From contig CM049313.1 in NCBI GenBank assembly GCA_026874595.1, positions 33,943,159 to 34,007,158 of the forward strand: 64,000 bases of DNA, read 5' to 3'. The stretch is from Sipunculus nudus. Its lineage: Eukaryota; Annelida; Sipuncula; Golfingiida; Sipunculidae. Of the stretch, positions 12,995 through 24,304 are shown piece after piece (the first letter of the stretch is position 1; each line of letters begins with the position of its first letter). Under the pieces are notes generated by a model. It had not been told where the DNA came from. It did not search any database and worked only from the letters and a program-made list of their open reading frames with translations. Position numbers and translations under genes: made by a program.

Positions 12995-13690
12995 TTATTT
13001 TTATTGCACTCATACCAGGTACACCTGCTCATAAGCGCATGACAATACTGCTGTACTCTTATAGAAAATGATAGACTAAAACAATTATATCACAGACATA
13101 TCACAAGTTGAAATACTAAATAACATATAAATACCAAGTTACCACTGTGAAAACAAGTTAAGAAGTTGATGTTAAACTAGCAAAAGAGAATAACCAACTA
13201 CAATTGACAAGTTAGCTTTAAAAGCATACTTCTCTAAAACGGTGAGTTTTAAGATTCTTTTTAAATGCTGAGATGTTGTTAGTCGAACGAATATCTTCAG
13301 GAATAGAATTTCATAGCTTTGGATCAGCAACTGCAAAAGCGCGATCGACACAGGTCACCAGCCTTGATCGTGGCATAAATAATCTTGTGAAAGATGATGA
13401 TCATACAGGCATCCGTATATTCTATAGTTTAGACAGATAATGTAGACCCAAACCATGCAATGACTTATAAATGAGCAAAAAAAGTTTAAACATAACTCTA
13501 TAATTGATCGGTAACCAATGTAGCTGAAAATGTGCAGGTGTTGTGTGTTCATACTATTTCATCCATAGTACAAGCCTAGCAGCAGCGTTCTGGACACGCT
13601 GAAGTTGTTAAATATGATAGCAGATAACCAGTAAAGTATGCTTTTACAGTAATCAATCCATGACGAGATGATTGCGTGAAGTATAGCCTC
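12946..13690 (-). pseudogene. LINE reverse-transcriptase 3' fragment (CR1/Jockey-type)
   Basis: Minus-strand fragments in shifting frames match the C-terminal end of non-LTR reverse transcriptase ORFs. In order they are an AIISSWIDYCKSILY-like stretch, THKSLHGLGLHYLSKL, PRSRLVTCVDRAFAVADPK, LWNSIPEDIRSTNNISAFKK and NLKTHRF. Here the DYCNSLLYGLP, YKSLHGLGP, LWNSLPD and FKSKLKTHLF blocks of the family are recognisable. An (AAT)n tail at about 12946-12992 marks the element's 3' end. Several stops and frame changes show it is dead. Only the last ~230 residues are present; the endonuclease and RT core are missing, as in a typical 5'-truncated insertion. Confidence 0.8.
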
Positions 13691-13704
13691 TTTGGCGGTT
13701 TTAG

Positions 13705-13910
13705 TTAAGGTACTGCACAGCCTTACCCGCTCTTCTGCCTTAATAAAAACCGTCGAACAGCTAGGTACAAGTTCATCAATCTGTGCTGGAGACCCAGTTT
13801 CATTCCCGGCCTAAACAGGGTGGATTTTATTTCGTCCTCCGATGGTTTTCTCCTCTCAATCCCCGCAGACAACCAAACGCCAACTTCTGAGCCATGAAGA
13901 GTGCCTTGCA
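13705..13910 (+). repeat. Dispersed SINE-like repeat, copy B
   Basis: Second copy of the repeat at 10812-10995. It has a better preserved box B (GACCCAGTTTCATTCCCGGC) and the same tail (GATGGTTTTCTCC, then CCAAACGCCAACTTCTGAGC). It directly abuts the LINE fragment, at its 5'-truncated side. Confidence 0.6.
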
Positions 13911-14082
13911 TGTACAGTCAAAAAAAAAAACGTTTTTCCATATACCGATAGACGTAACTCAGTCCCAGCTCTTATCACTAAAGCCCTGTAAAGTCCGTAT
14001 GGTGAATCCCTGATATTTGAATACTAGGGCGTCACAAGGCTCCTGACGATTCTATCGCATTTCTATGGTGGCCCGTAGGTCT

Positions 14083-14138
14083 CATTCTTGTGTCGCGCCT
14101 CGCGCTTCGCCCCTCGCGTGTCGCGCTTCGCGCATTAG
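14083..14138. repeat. GC-rich CGCGCTTCGC insert inside the left arm only
   Basis: About 55 bp rich in GCGCTTCGC / CTCGCG interrupts the left inverted arm between GGTCTCATTCT and TCTTTCATATACT. The right arm has these two blocks adjacent. A related GC-rich patch (AAGGCGCGAAGCAGGAGGCG) sits in the interior near 16156-16185. It looks like a small independent insertion. Confidence 0.6.
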
Positions 14139-14529
14139 CGTTATCTTTCATATACTAGCCTCTGATTATTAATTGCAAATATTAATTTATTATGTGTAAA
14201 GTATCCTAACCGTAGAATCAAATTATCTCATCTGTGAAGTTGTCTCTTGCATGGATTAATTTCCACATTTAAAAATAAAGAAATAGTAAGTTTCTGCAAA
14301 TGCCTGTTTTAGCTTTGAATTTTATGCATCAATTAGAGTTTTTTTATCCGGCTTGCTAAAATTGTTATCAAATATAAAAATATGAATATTATTATAATAA
14401 TAATGTATATATATAATAAATAAATTATATTTATTATACTTATTACATATTATTTCCCTGTCTGTTTTCAAGAAGGCATTTATTTACAAATATATCTATA
14501 TAAATTTTAATTTTTATTATACTAAAGGA

Positions 14530-14584
<55 letters not shown>
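14530..14584. repeat. (TA)n microsatellite
   Basis: A long TA run begins exactly where homology between the two inverted arms stops. Confidence 0.9.
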
Positions 14585-14585
<1 letters not shown>

Positions 14586-17500
14586 GGATTTTGTGAACAT
14601 TATTCCGCGATCGCGCTTTCTCTTCCTGTTCCGGTTTATATGGCCACCACAGATTTGCATTATATAAAAGAAAATTAAAAAAAAAATGTTCTCATTTTTT
14701 TTCTCATCAAAATATCTACTCATTATATATATATATATAATAATGTATTATAAGAATTAGGATTTTTAATTATTTTGATTGAGCTGAAATTAAATTTAAA
14801 GATACTGTTATCATTTCATATCAATGTTTTTGCAACATCACATGCCTTTTTTTCATCTTTTACGATTTTGCAGTTTTAAAGTTTTTAAATTTACGAAATA
14901 TTTTGGAGGTGTTTTTATAATGTTTTAGGCAAATTGTTTGTGCAATGTTCTAAAAATGTTGCCTGCTACGTTAGGCTATCAGTATTCAGCAAGCCTTGGA
15001 GAGTTATGAGCGTGCATGCCATATATATAACCCTAATGCATGGATAAAAAATTAGTTTCATTAATACTCTATATAGTACCCTAATTGATAAAAAAAGTTT
15101 TATCAATACAAAACTGAATTGACTTTTATTACGGTTTTACAAGTTCCTGCAAGGATGCGGCAGTTTGATACTTTGTTTTTTTACATAAATATACAAATTT
15201 ATGTATTTTATAAAATATTTTAATAGTATTTTGAAAAATTATTTCTAATATAAATGATAGTTGTTTAAGTTATACCTAATTTTTTACATGATATAATATT
15301 CTGATCTATTTTGTTATATAAGAAAAAAAGTTATTACATCATTTTCATAAAATTACGAAATTTTAAATGTTTTAATATTTTATTTCTACCATAACATTCC
15401 ATATTGAAATTACCAGTTGCGATATGATATATAATGTATTGCATTTGCATGTATATTTCAACATTTAAAAACTTTTTTTATATCATTATTTTAGTAAAAT
15501 ATATTATGATTTTATTAAAATACATTTATATTACTTAGAGTAAAACTTTGAATGATGCAAGACTTTTTCTGGGTCATTGTTGGTTGGTGCAACGGGCTTG
15601 ACTTCCTAGTTTTATGCATTTTGAACATCATCTGTCACCCCGGATGACTTCCTAGAGGCTTCTGACGCATTAAATATGCTTCAATATTCATATATGGGAA
15701 TATAGTTTTGTGAGACTTTCTGGTTTTGCAAAGTGGGTCTATATATTCCACTTTAACACCATTTTACGAGATCTCTTTCTGGGTCCATGGAACAAATATA
15801 TCAGTAGAAGAAATTGTCTTTGACCATTCGGCTTTTATATTCGAAATAAGATATATGTGTCAGATAATATATGGCCTTCGCATCCAGGCCCATATCATGT
15901 TATAAAAACAAGACAGGAACAAGAAACCAGATAAAAACAGAGATATACGTACAAGTTAAATTGCCGTATATCACCACTTACTTTATTTCATATTAATATC
16001 TAAAACTAACAAGTTATATGCACCATGTATATAAGCAAAAATTATGATTAACATGCCAGTCTGCTCTGAGCTAATACTACTTCGGATACTAATATATAAG
16101 ATTTGAAATTACTGTTTGGAATTCTCGCACATACTAAGGAAAAGTAAATCACCAAGGCGCGAAGCAGGAGGCGCGACGCGCGGAATAAATATTTAATTTC
16201 AATATGAATTAACATGTTTCTCAGGTTACAAAATCCATTAAATAATGATGTACATATGTACACGTAAATATAAAGATCTTTTTCAACATTTTATCAGTTT
16301 TTTTTCGTGAAAATTTAACACATTTATAAGATTTAGAAGAAACAAAGCATATCAACATTTGTAATAATTCTACTACTTAATGAAATGTTCACATGTAACC
16401 AAATTTCAAGAATAGGTAGTTTCATCGTTTTTAAATTTGCAAGGAACAGTAACATCCCACTCATAATTTCTTTCAGTTTACTTTTCATGTGATGATAGCT
16501 TCATGTGTGTATATGTTATATCCGTTTCGTTGTAATAAAAATAACTACTTAATATCTGTGTTTATTTCACATACTAATGTTGCCATGCGTTAAACATGAA
16601 ACAAATTATCACATAAAAGGTAGCGAGATTCGACACTGGAGTGTTTTCCACCAGTATTTTAAAAATTCCAATGTGCATCTCCAAGTTTCATTGGTATAAT
16701 GGAATTAGATAAATCAGATTTATACATTCAGAGATATGTTGCATTCAGAGATGTGATGCCATAATTTTAACTAAATATTTGAATATTTAGTGAGTCAGCT
16801 GTATAAAATTTAATTAATTAATTTTATTTTGTTTTATTCATTTTTTCAAATTATTTTTTATCAAAATTAAAACAGAAATGATAAATGATTTGCGTTCATG
16901 TGTGCAAAATAACATTGCAAAACACAAAATAAAATAATGTTTCATTGAAGAGATGGCACACACTTTTATTGTATGTATTCTAATTGAAATATTTGAAAAC
17001 ATTTTCACCAGTCAAAAACTCCTTTCATCCTTGGTAATAGGGAAAGTTAATGTTTCCAATGTAAATTTGTCTGGCAAGTGTATACCAATATGAAGAGCTA
17101 GGGCCTTGGGGCAAGATGGCCACCAAGAAAGAAAATTATAGAAAGAAAAGGGAAGCATACCGGTTATATACAGAGACACAATCCTTTTTGTTCTTACAAG
17201 AAAATTAAGTCATTTGGGGGTGGGGGTGGGGTGTACCAATTTAAAGCGCCGCCCCCTCCCCTTCACGAGCATCTCTTCCACCAGAATCTTATAATAATAT
17301 AATATAATATATAATATAATATAATAATGTAATATTAATATAATTATAATAAATAATCTGAATAAATGCAGTAATTTGAAAATGTCTGTAGTGACAAAGA
17401 TTTAGCTGCATCAAAATAATGCATTCGGTTGTGTAGCCAATTTTGAAACTTCATATATTTGCCATCGTTCACGTCAGGTATTATATTTGATAGCGTAAAT

Positions 17501-18125
17501 ATCCCCTTAGGATGCCTTTTTTGTGAAAAAAGACCATTATAATTAAATTATGCATTCAGAAGATATGCTCTCAAATTTAAAGCTAAATATTTGTTTATTT
17601 AAGTTTTTTTTTATAGTTTAAAGGTATTCACATGGTGCTAGTAATTCATATTAAAATACATATTCCTTTAGTATAATATAAATTAAAATTATTTATTTTA
17701 TAAAAATTAAAGCTATATTTGTAATTAATAGCCTTCATGAAAACAGAGAAGGAAAGAATATATAATATATAATAAATAAAATATATTTATGATATATATA
17801 TATATGATTATAATAATATTCATATTTTTATATTTGAAAACAATTTTATCAAGCCGAATTAAAAACTCTAATTGATGCATAAGATTTCAAAGCTAAAACA
17901 GGCATTTGCAGAAACTTAATATTTATTTTATTTTTAAATGTGGAAATTATCTTATACTCTATGCAGGAGACAACTTCGCAGATGAGATAATTTGATTCCA
18001 CGGTTAGTAAACTTTAAACATAATAAAGTAATATTTGCAATTGATATTCAGAGGCTAGTATATGAAAGAGAATGAGACCTGTCGGCCACTATACATTTGC
18101 ATATCAGGCCGTCACGCCTCCTATA

Positions 18126-19700
18126 AATGGCATCGTTGCTATATGGACGCTAGCAGCGGTCCCAATGGCAATAGACAGCTCAACCCGCTTGATAACATTC
18201 GCACTGAAATCATGTTTACAGAAAGTCCATACATGGACCTCCGTGTCCTATGATATATCTCTGCTATCGGACACTACGGTCCATGGGCCAAATGAAAGTG
18301 CATTGTAGACACTGTTGCATCTGTTTTGTACGGTGTATTTGTTAGTGTTCAAGTTACACTTGAAAGTCCTGCCCCTGTTAAGTTGCCGAAAAGCTGATCG
18401 TTTCAGCCAGCCGGTACATGACTGCGTTCGTTGCGTGTGGACCTGAATATCCCACGCTGATTGGCTGAGCTAGAGATACATTGGTTGGTCTGATAAACGG
18501 TGACACTCTGACCTACTGAGGCTGAGGATTATATTTAGTGTTAAAAAGTCTTGCCGCACTCAAAACAGCCGAGGACTATAAAATATTAAGACTGATTAAA
18601 TGGGTTTATAAATAGTAAGCTAGAAGCCCACAAAAGGCGGTTACTGGATAACCCATGTTGGTTAAAAAAAAAAGATTTTGGGAAAGACCACTATAATTAC
18701 TCTGTACATCACTAGGAAAGATCTTTGTTCAGCGAGGCGGTGAAGTATGCCGCTGACTGTCCGGTACGGCCCAAGTTTACCAGTCGATGAAATAAGAGGG
18801 TCAGCGAGTGGTAATTAGTTACCAAGGGGTGGCGATGCCGACACTAAACGTGCGATACAGTGAGAGATACAGAGGCAACAATTAAGAGCCATTTCATTGA
18901 CTGGGCCAGTCTAATTATTACAAAATATAGGCTGAGCTCAAGCTACTAAATAAATATGGAGCAATCAGATAAATGTAGCGGATAGGCCATCTTGTCGCGG
19001 ACGGGACATATTTTACTTTTCTGTGGAGATTGAAACTATAATACTGATGACTTCTTCTCAGTTACTGTCTACCTCAGTAATTTGCACCTAATATAAGTAC
19101 AAGAACTATATTGTAGGTGATTACTTGGGGTCAGTAAATACAGCATTTCAGCAGCTGTCCTCATGAGTTTTTCATTTGTTACCTAATTAAGCCACCCATT
19201 GACTGTCTGTAGATATGAAAAGCCATTCCCAGGCTTTGTTCTGAATCTGATCAGATCAGATCAGGCTCTTAAGTTCTCATGTTTATTTGCTAAGGGAGTC
19301 TTTGAGTCTTTAATAATTACTCATAAAGAGTCATCCTAGTGTGAGTGCTGATGAAGCATGACACTCAGCTTCCTGTATGATTCTAGTTGCTCTTTCAAGT
19401 TGGTGGCTGATTGATTTTGGGAGATCACAGGACTCATGTTATTGACAGCATTTACTTCAAATCAAGGCTATTTAGTACCCCCAGCATGTCCAGAGATCAT
19501 TTAAGTCCAGCCATTTCCATGTTTACATGTAGCTCAGGATGGATTTTGGTACTTCAGAGCAAGCCAATGCTTTTATGTCTTGGGCTAAAAGGGCACGGTT
19601 GTACCGACAACATATGAGATAAAACAAGTTAAAAAATGATCATGAAGCTAACAAGAAAAGGACAAGAGTAAGTAACAGAAAGAATTATTAAAAGCAGACT
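18126..19700. other. Non-coding DNA, nothing recognised
   Basis: No family-like coding frame, repeat or RNA structure was identified. The last few hundred bases may include further N-terminal remains of the broken gene that follows, but I cannot show it. Confidence 0.45.
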
Positions 19701-19725
19701 ATTTCTGATAATAAAAAAAGAGGAA

Positions 19726-21400
19726 ATGAGGGTTGCTGTGAAGATTAGGAAGCAAGCATACCGTGCAAGAAATAAAGCTGAGCTACATGCATCAACTTGT
19801 GATGAAAACACAAATACACCAAAGCAAACCAAGCAGCAACATTTCCATCAAGTTCTTCAATCAGTTTGGGGAAAGCAGTATCAAGAGCAGAACAAAGCTT
19901 GCCAAAATCTCATAGGAAAGCTGCCACAGTTTTTTCCTCACTAGTGCATTCCACTTCCCCTGGAAAAAGAAAACAGCTTTGCTGTGAACTTGAATGTCCG
20001 TAAGGCAGATTACTGGATAGTGAAGCAGGAAGAGAGAAGAGAAGTAATGCTTTTCCTGATGAAGTACTAGCTTGGTGGAATCCTTCTTTTTTCATGGTGA
20101 TATTAGCCGAGTCTGTCCAGGGAAGACCGAGTCTGTATCAGTGAAAACTAATACATGTCGTGAGCACAGACAGAAGCGCCTCCTGGTGATGAACCTCTCA
20201 GAAGCTCACCAAACATTCATGAAGAAAACTGATATACAAATAGGACCCACAATGTTTGCTTAACTCAGACCACCACTTAGAACCAAATTTTGCTTGAAGA
20301 TTTCTCTGAGGACAATGCCCTGAAACACCAGAGGAAGATCATGCAAGCCGACTGGTCAAACTCCAGTGTAACTGATTTCAGTCATTATTTACTACCGGAA
20401 AGATGAAAATGCTGATTTGGAGCACAGTTCCTGCACTATTATTTCTGGTAAACTGTGTCATGATAGAAGGGCAGTCCTTGCATTCAATAAGGCATTTTAA
20501 GCCGATTTTTAAATTAGGTGTGACATGAAGGTACAACGGGCTCACTACTCGTCAGATGGAACTGGAAGCCGGTTCAAGAACAAGAATATGTTTACCGATA
20601 TGTTGTGTCATGAAAAGGACTATATTGATGTCCTGCAGGTTGGAGCTTTTTCGCTACTGCTCATGGGCAAAGGCCCATCGATGGGAGAGGCAAAACGTGC
20701 TGTTCTGCGGTCGGTGCTACGAGGGAAACTGGTTACCAACTGTGCTTAGGACTTCTTCAGAGCAGCCAGGCAACTCTGTTCATCACCTTGTTTGTTGATA
20801 AAAAGCAGTTTGTCTCCAGTACTGAGAATGTACAGGAGGGCTGGCAGTCCTGCACTTCAGGTCTTAGGACTCGTGACCTTCACTTTATCAGTCAGTGACC
20901 ATAATTCCATCCATTCCCAGTTATCATGTGCCACTCTACAGCTGACAATTATCATGATTTTACCTTCTCTTGCTTCTGTCCCCATTGACCAGCCATCCAT
21001 GGATATAGCAGACACATCCAAGGAGAGCATCTCCTACAGGATAGGGGACTTTGTTCTTATTCAGTTTGAATGTCAGAACCGGCCTGACATTAAACATGTC
21101 TACCTTTCGCAAATTCTGAAACTTAACAGTGAAAATGGTGTTTCTTAGATGTGCAAATAAGTTTAAAAAGGTCTTTGTGCTTGCTTATTTTAGGAATGAG
21201 TCATGGGTTGCTAATGAGCAAATTGTAGGAACAGCACCAGTGCCTGTGATTGATTCTAAAAGTCTACCAAGGATGATGAACTTTTATGAAATGAGGCAAA
21301 GTAGATCTAAAGTTAAAATTTATCAAACCATCCTACAGATAAGGGTTAAACTCAGTAGTATAAAAAACATTATTTCAAAACTTTTGCTAGACCTATCTTG
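19726..21400 (+). pseudogene. Broken multicopy DDE-like gene, copy 1
   Basis: Fragments in changing frames follow the order of a large uncharacterised family common in invertebrate genomes, probably transposase-derived. A basic N-terminal stretch (KIRKQAYRARNKAEL) is followed by SRVCPGKTESVSV, then QKRLLVMNLSEAH, then DNALKHQRKIMQADWSNSS (near 20310). Next come HYSSDGTGSRFKNKNMFTD, GKGPSMGEAKRAVLRSVLRG (near 20550-20740) and a C-terminal YRIGDFVLIQFECQNRP segment (near 21040). Several frameshifts and a stop after VTNCA break it. The tandem-duplication breakpoint lies inside it, just before the DNALKH block, so this copy keeps the N-terminal half that copy 2 lacks. Family function is unknown to me; the SDG...KNK and GKG blocks suggest an RNase H-fold catalytic core. 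Confidence 0.65.
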
Positions 21401-22038
21401 ATATGTTATACTGGAGCACTGTAAGACTGACAGTTATTTTTTCTAACTATACAGACAACTATTTATATATATAAAGACAACCGTACGCCACAATGTGAGC
21501 CATGGAGAATGTAATTATTACAATTATTTGTACAATCCATGTAAAACCAGATGTTTGCAATCGCCGATGCTCGCAAGGGAAGCCTTCCTCAGCCTTTTCT
21601 CCACCTTGCCCGCCATCCCCCCCCCCCCCCCCTTCACTCCCATCCCCATACCTCATGGTCTAACAACACCCCCGCCCCCCGCTCTACGGTTACCCGTAAA
21701 TGATCGGTAATAGTTAATGCGTTGGAAAGGCGAAGGAGCGAAGATGTCTCCCCAGTTACGTTGTCAATATGCTATATTGCCATTTACTGATTTTGTTAAA
21801 TACAATTTATAACATTATGTAAATGCCGTGGCATCAATTGAATAAAGAAATGTCGTCATTTACGAAAGAAATAGGCCAGAGCGGTATAACACTGAAGAAA
21901 ATGAACACTGTAAATTCACAGCAGTCTGTTTCACGGGATGCGACCCGATCATCAGGTGAATCTAACCAGTGACCCTTTGAATTTACAGGGTTGTTTTTCT
22001 TTGGTGTTATATACATATATTTATATATAAAACAGTGT

Positions 22039-22040
<2 letters not shown>

Positions 22041-22069
<29 letters not shown>

Positions 22070-22535
22070 GCCGTTATTACAATATGGGACGGTTATTACA
22101 TTATGGGTCGTTGTTACAACATTGTAATAACCTTACTCCACCTTTAATGTGATCAGCATTGCGGGGGGTGGGCGGGGGGGGGGGGGGCTAAAAGGGGCAA
22201 AAGGCCAGTATTGTAAATAATGAAGTTTAGTAGATTACGATTAAATTCATGTTGACTATTTTACTGCATTTCCATTATGACTACCTCTCTATTAAAAATG
22301 AGGAACCAAAGTGGCTGTCATTTTAGAAGGTATTCTACAAGACATATCTCCTGTTAGATTTGGATTTCATTCCTGAGCTTAAACATGTGTTATTACGGTA
22401 TGGGCCGCTTCTCCTACTTCCCGTTTTTTTACGAGATTGGTTGGGTATGAATATTACAATATGGTTCGTTTTACAATATTGGCCGTTTTAATTACATTAT
22501 GGGACGGTTATTACATAACGGGTCGTAACACAAGC
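22041..22535. repeat. GTTATTACANTATGGG motif repeats around a ~430 bp segment
   Basis: A ~45 bp block (GACGGTTATTACATTATGGG, then TCGT) at about 22088-22112 recurs at about 22495-22530. Related words (GTTATTACGGTATGGGCCG) lie between them near 22389. A short (TA)n run precedes the first block. The same layout occurs in copy 2 at 31665-32150. It may be a small element with direct subterminal repeats. Confidence 0.5.
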
Positions 22536-22814
22536 CGCGACGCGCCAAGAAAATCCTGTCACTGATACATGAACGGAACATTCAACAAGCACTTGTTATC
22601 ATACAGTCTTACTTATAAAACAGGATTGTTTCGTTCATAGTAAAATGTTATATACATTTAGTTTTACTACTTTCGGCATAGGTTACTAAATCTCAGATCG
22701 CTCCATCAGCCATTCTATCGTTGCAATATTCTCATATTTATAGCAATTCTCACCAGGGTGTTTTTACTGAAATACTGTATCAGACTTACCTTGACGGCAT
22801 TCTCACGCTTCATT

Positions 22815-23090
22815 TCAAATACAATATGAGGAAGTAGTTTGCATGATTAATTTTTCAAGCAAAATGACGTGTATCACAGGTAATTTTGTTGCCAACGAGA
22901 CAATACTTGTATTTTGCGTGAAAAAAAAAATTGTACGAAATATAAGTTTTATGTAACTAAAAACTACGTTGTAAAAACGCCTCAGGAGGATTGAACAGCC
23001 TTCCCACATCACACGCCTGCTGCTTTGTCCTGCTCTTATAGAAAACATTTGCTGAACTTTACTAATGAGTACAAAATCGAACGTAAGCAA
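22815..23090 (-). other. Open minus-strand frame conserved in three copies (91 aa)
   Basis: I do not recognise this. The core SKVQQMFSIRAGQSSRR, then WEGCSILLRR, is also open at 32709-32437. A diverged form (SKVQQMFSMRAVQSSRR, then WESCSILRR) lies at 11623-11390. Between the diverged pair the frame stays open through many base changes, which hints at past coding or transcript constraint. It could equally be chance in a repeat. No signal peptide or domain is evident. Confidence 0.3.
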
Positions 23091-23146
23091 CTCAACTGCC
23101 CGCCTGAAGTGTGGTCAGAGTGTAAATTTGTTTTTGTATCAGGTTA

Positions 23147-23235
23147 TGACGTCACTCAGTAGCCAAGGCGATTAAGTGGTTATTTATAAGTGGCAGTCCA
23201 GTAAAAATAGATCTATTCGATCTTCACTCTGTGCC
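23147..23235 (+). promoter_or_regulatory. Candidate core promoter (CRE plus TATA) shared by three copies
   Basis: TGACGTCA at 23147-23154 is followed by TTATTTATAAGTGGCAG at 23180-23195, then about 30 bp later by TTCACTCTGTGCC, an initiator-like start. The same order occurs at 32765-32855, where both boxes are mutated (TGAAGTCA, AATTATAAG). It recurs at about 11705-11800 (AACGTCA, TTATTTATAAGTGGCAG). The spacing is that of a pol II core promoter. Whether it fires is unknown. Confidence 0.3.
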
Positions 23236-23304
23236 TTTCAGCCTTTTTAAAATTTTAATTGTTAAAATATTAGTTCCATGGTTGTACATAGAATACAGAA
23301 TATA

Positions 23305-23425
23305 TGGGTTCGAAGCCGGAAGCTGCCACTCCGCGAAGCCCAACCGTCCTACTGTCACGTCACGTTATACTCTGTGCGGGAAGGTTTAGCTATTTGTTAA
23401 CCGTTGAGCTACGGTCTCTGCCATG
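23305..23425 (-). repeat. SINE-like module with pol III boxes
   Basis: On the minus strand a perfect-looking box A (TAGCTCAACGGTTAAC) precedes a box B (CCGGCTTCGAACCCA) by about 85 bp. That is longer than in a tRNA, so this is a SINE-like head or a decayed tRNA with an insert. The second copy is at 32925-33045. Confidence 0.45.
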
Positions 23426-23500
23426 TCTGTCTGCATGGGTGTTGGGATTTTGGCGTATCCACATGGTAATTATTGCATATATACATACATACATACACAA

Positions 23501-23504
<4 letters not shown>

Positions 23505-23567
<63 letters not shown>

Positions 23568-23568
23568 T
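23505..23568. repeat. (TA)n and (AAT)n microsatellites
   Basis: A TA run passes directly into an AAT run followed by TTTATTCG. In copy 2 (33121-33165) the TA run is absent and only (AAT)n remains. The (AAT)n plus TTTATT arrangement resembles a LINE 3' tail on the minus strand. Confidence 0.8.
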
Positions 23569-23732
23569 TATTCGACAAAATATGCAATTACCACCTTTAC
23601 AACATCAGTAACAAATACAGGCACATTAATCATTACAACAAATGTCACATGAAAATATATGATGAAGGTTTTATCAGACTCTAGCATAATATATCAGCTT
23701 ATTAATTTCTTTCCATTTAATTTCCCAGTGAG

Positions 23733-24095
23733 TTACCTTAATAGAATGATTATTATCAGAAAATGTCCTTCCCCTAGTATTTGTGTTTTTAAATATAATA
23801 TATCACAAGCTCTAGTTAGGTTTCCCATATTGGGGTATGCTTTCATAAAAAAAAACATGTCGTTCCATAAAACGTTAGCTGTTTGATAAAAGTATGCATG
23901 AATTATATAATACGAAATATGTTCTAGACTATTTACACTGCTATAGTTTTCATTTTTTGACATCTTTGTGATTATATTTGAACAAGATATCATTAGTGGG
24001 CAAAGTATTGTGTAATGAAGTGAGATAATAACAACTTGCTGGCTTATAATATTTGACGAGAGCGTATATCCACTAATATCATAAAGTTCGCCCAT
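23733..24095 (-). other. Open minus-strand frame of 120 aa, unrecognised
   Basis: The frame is open for 120 codons in copy 1. In copy 2 (33690-33403) the related frame is open for 95 codons, with small changes near its 3' end. No family is recognised and composition is hydrophobic and Asn/Ile-rich as expected of AT-rich DNA, so real coding is doubtful. Confidence 0.2.
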
Positions 24096-24304
24096 CTTAT
24101 CTATGTTACTTGGGATTTCTTTAATCTTAGCTGTGATAAAGTCCCTGTTAACGTACAGTTCAGATTCTTGATGCCATAGTATTTTCCGTGTGTGTTTTTT
24201 ATGGTGATAGATGCTTCATCATTTTTTTTCATTATGTTGGAAGTTTTCTCGTTTCATTTATTCGGAATGACTAAGACGAAATGACTTCACTAGGCTGTAA
24301 TATT

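Larger units (their letters stand above)
14000..18125. mobile_element. ~4.1 kb segment bounded by ~500 bp inverted repeats
   Basis: Left arm 14000-14535 matches the reverse complement of 17665-18125: the block TTTCATATACTAGCCTCTGA, the AATTAGAGTTTTT/CGGCTTG region, the CTGTTTTCAAGAAGGC region and ACTAAAGGAAT. The outer end has GGCGTCAC-like sequence on both sides. The 3 kb interior is very AT-rich with no transposase. It reads as a non-autonomous long-TIR DNA transposon; two inverted copies of one repeat is the alternative. I could not fix exact ends or a target duplication. Confidence 0.65.

Noticed and set aside
14517-14723. Frames rich in IYIYIY around TA runs here and elsewhere
   Set aside because: They are translations of (TA)n microsatellites.
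18062-18308. Overlapping plus-strand frames of 63-78 codons
   Set aside because: Two frames overlap in the same segment, neither resembles a known protein, and they lie at the edge of an inverted-repeat element.
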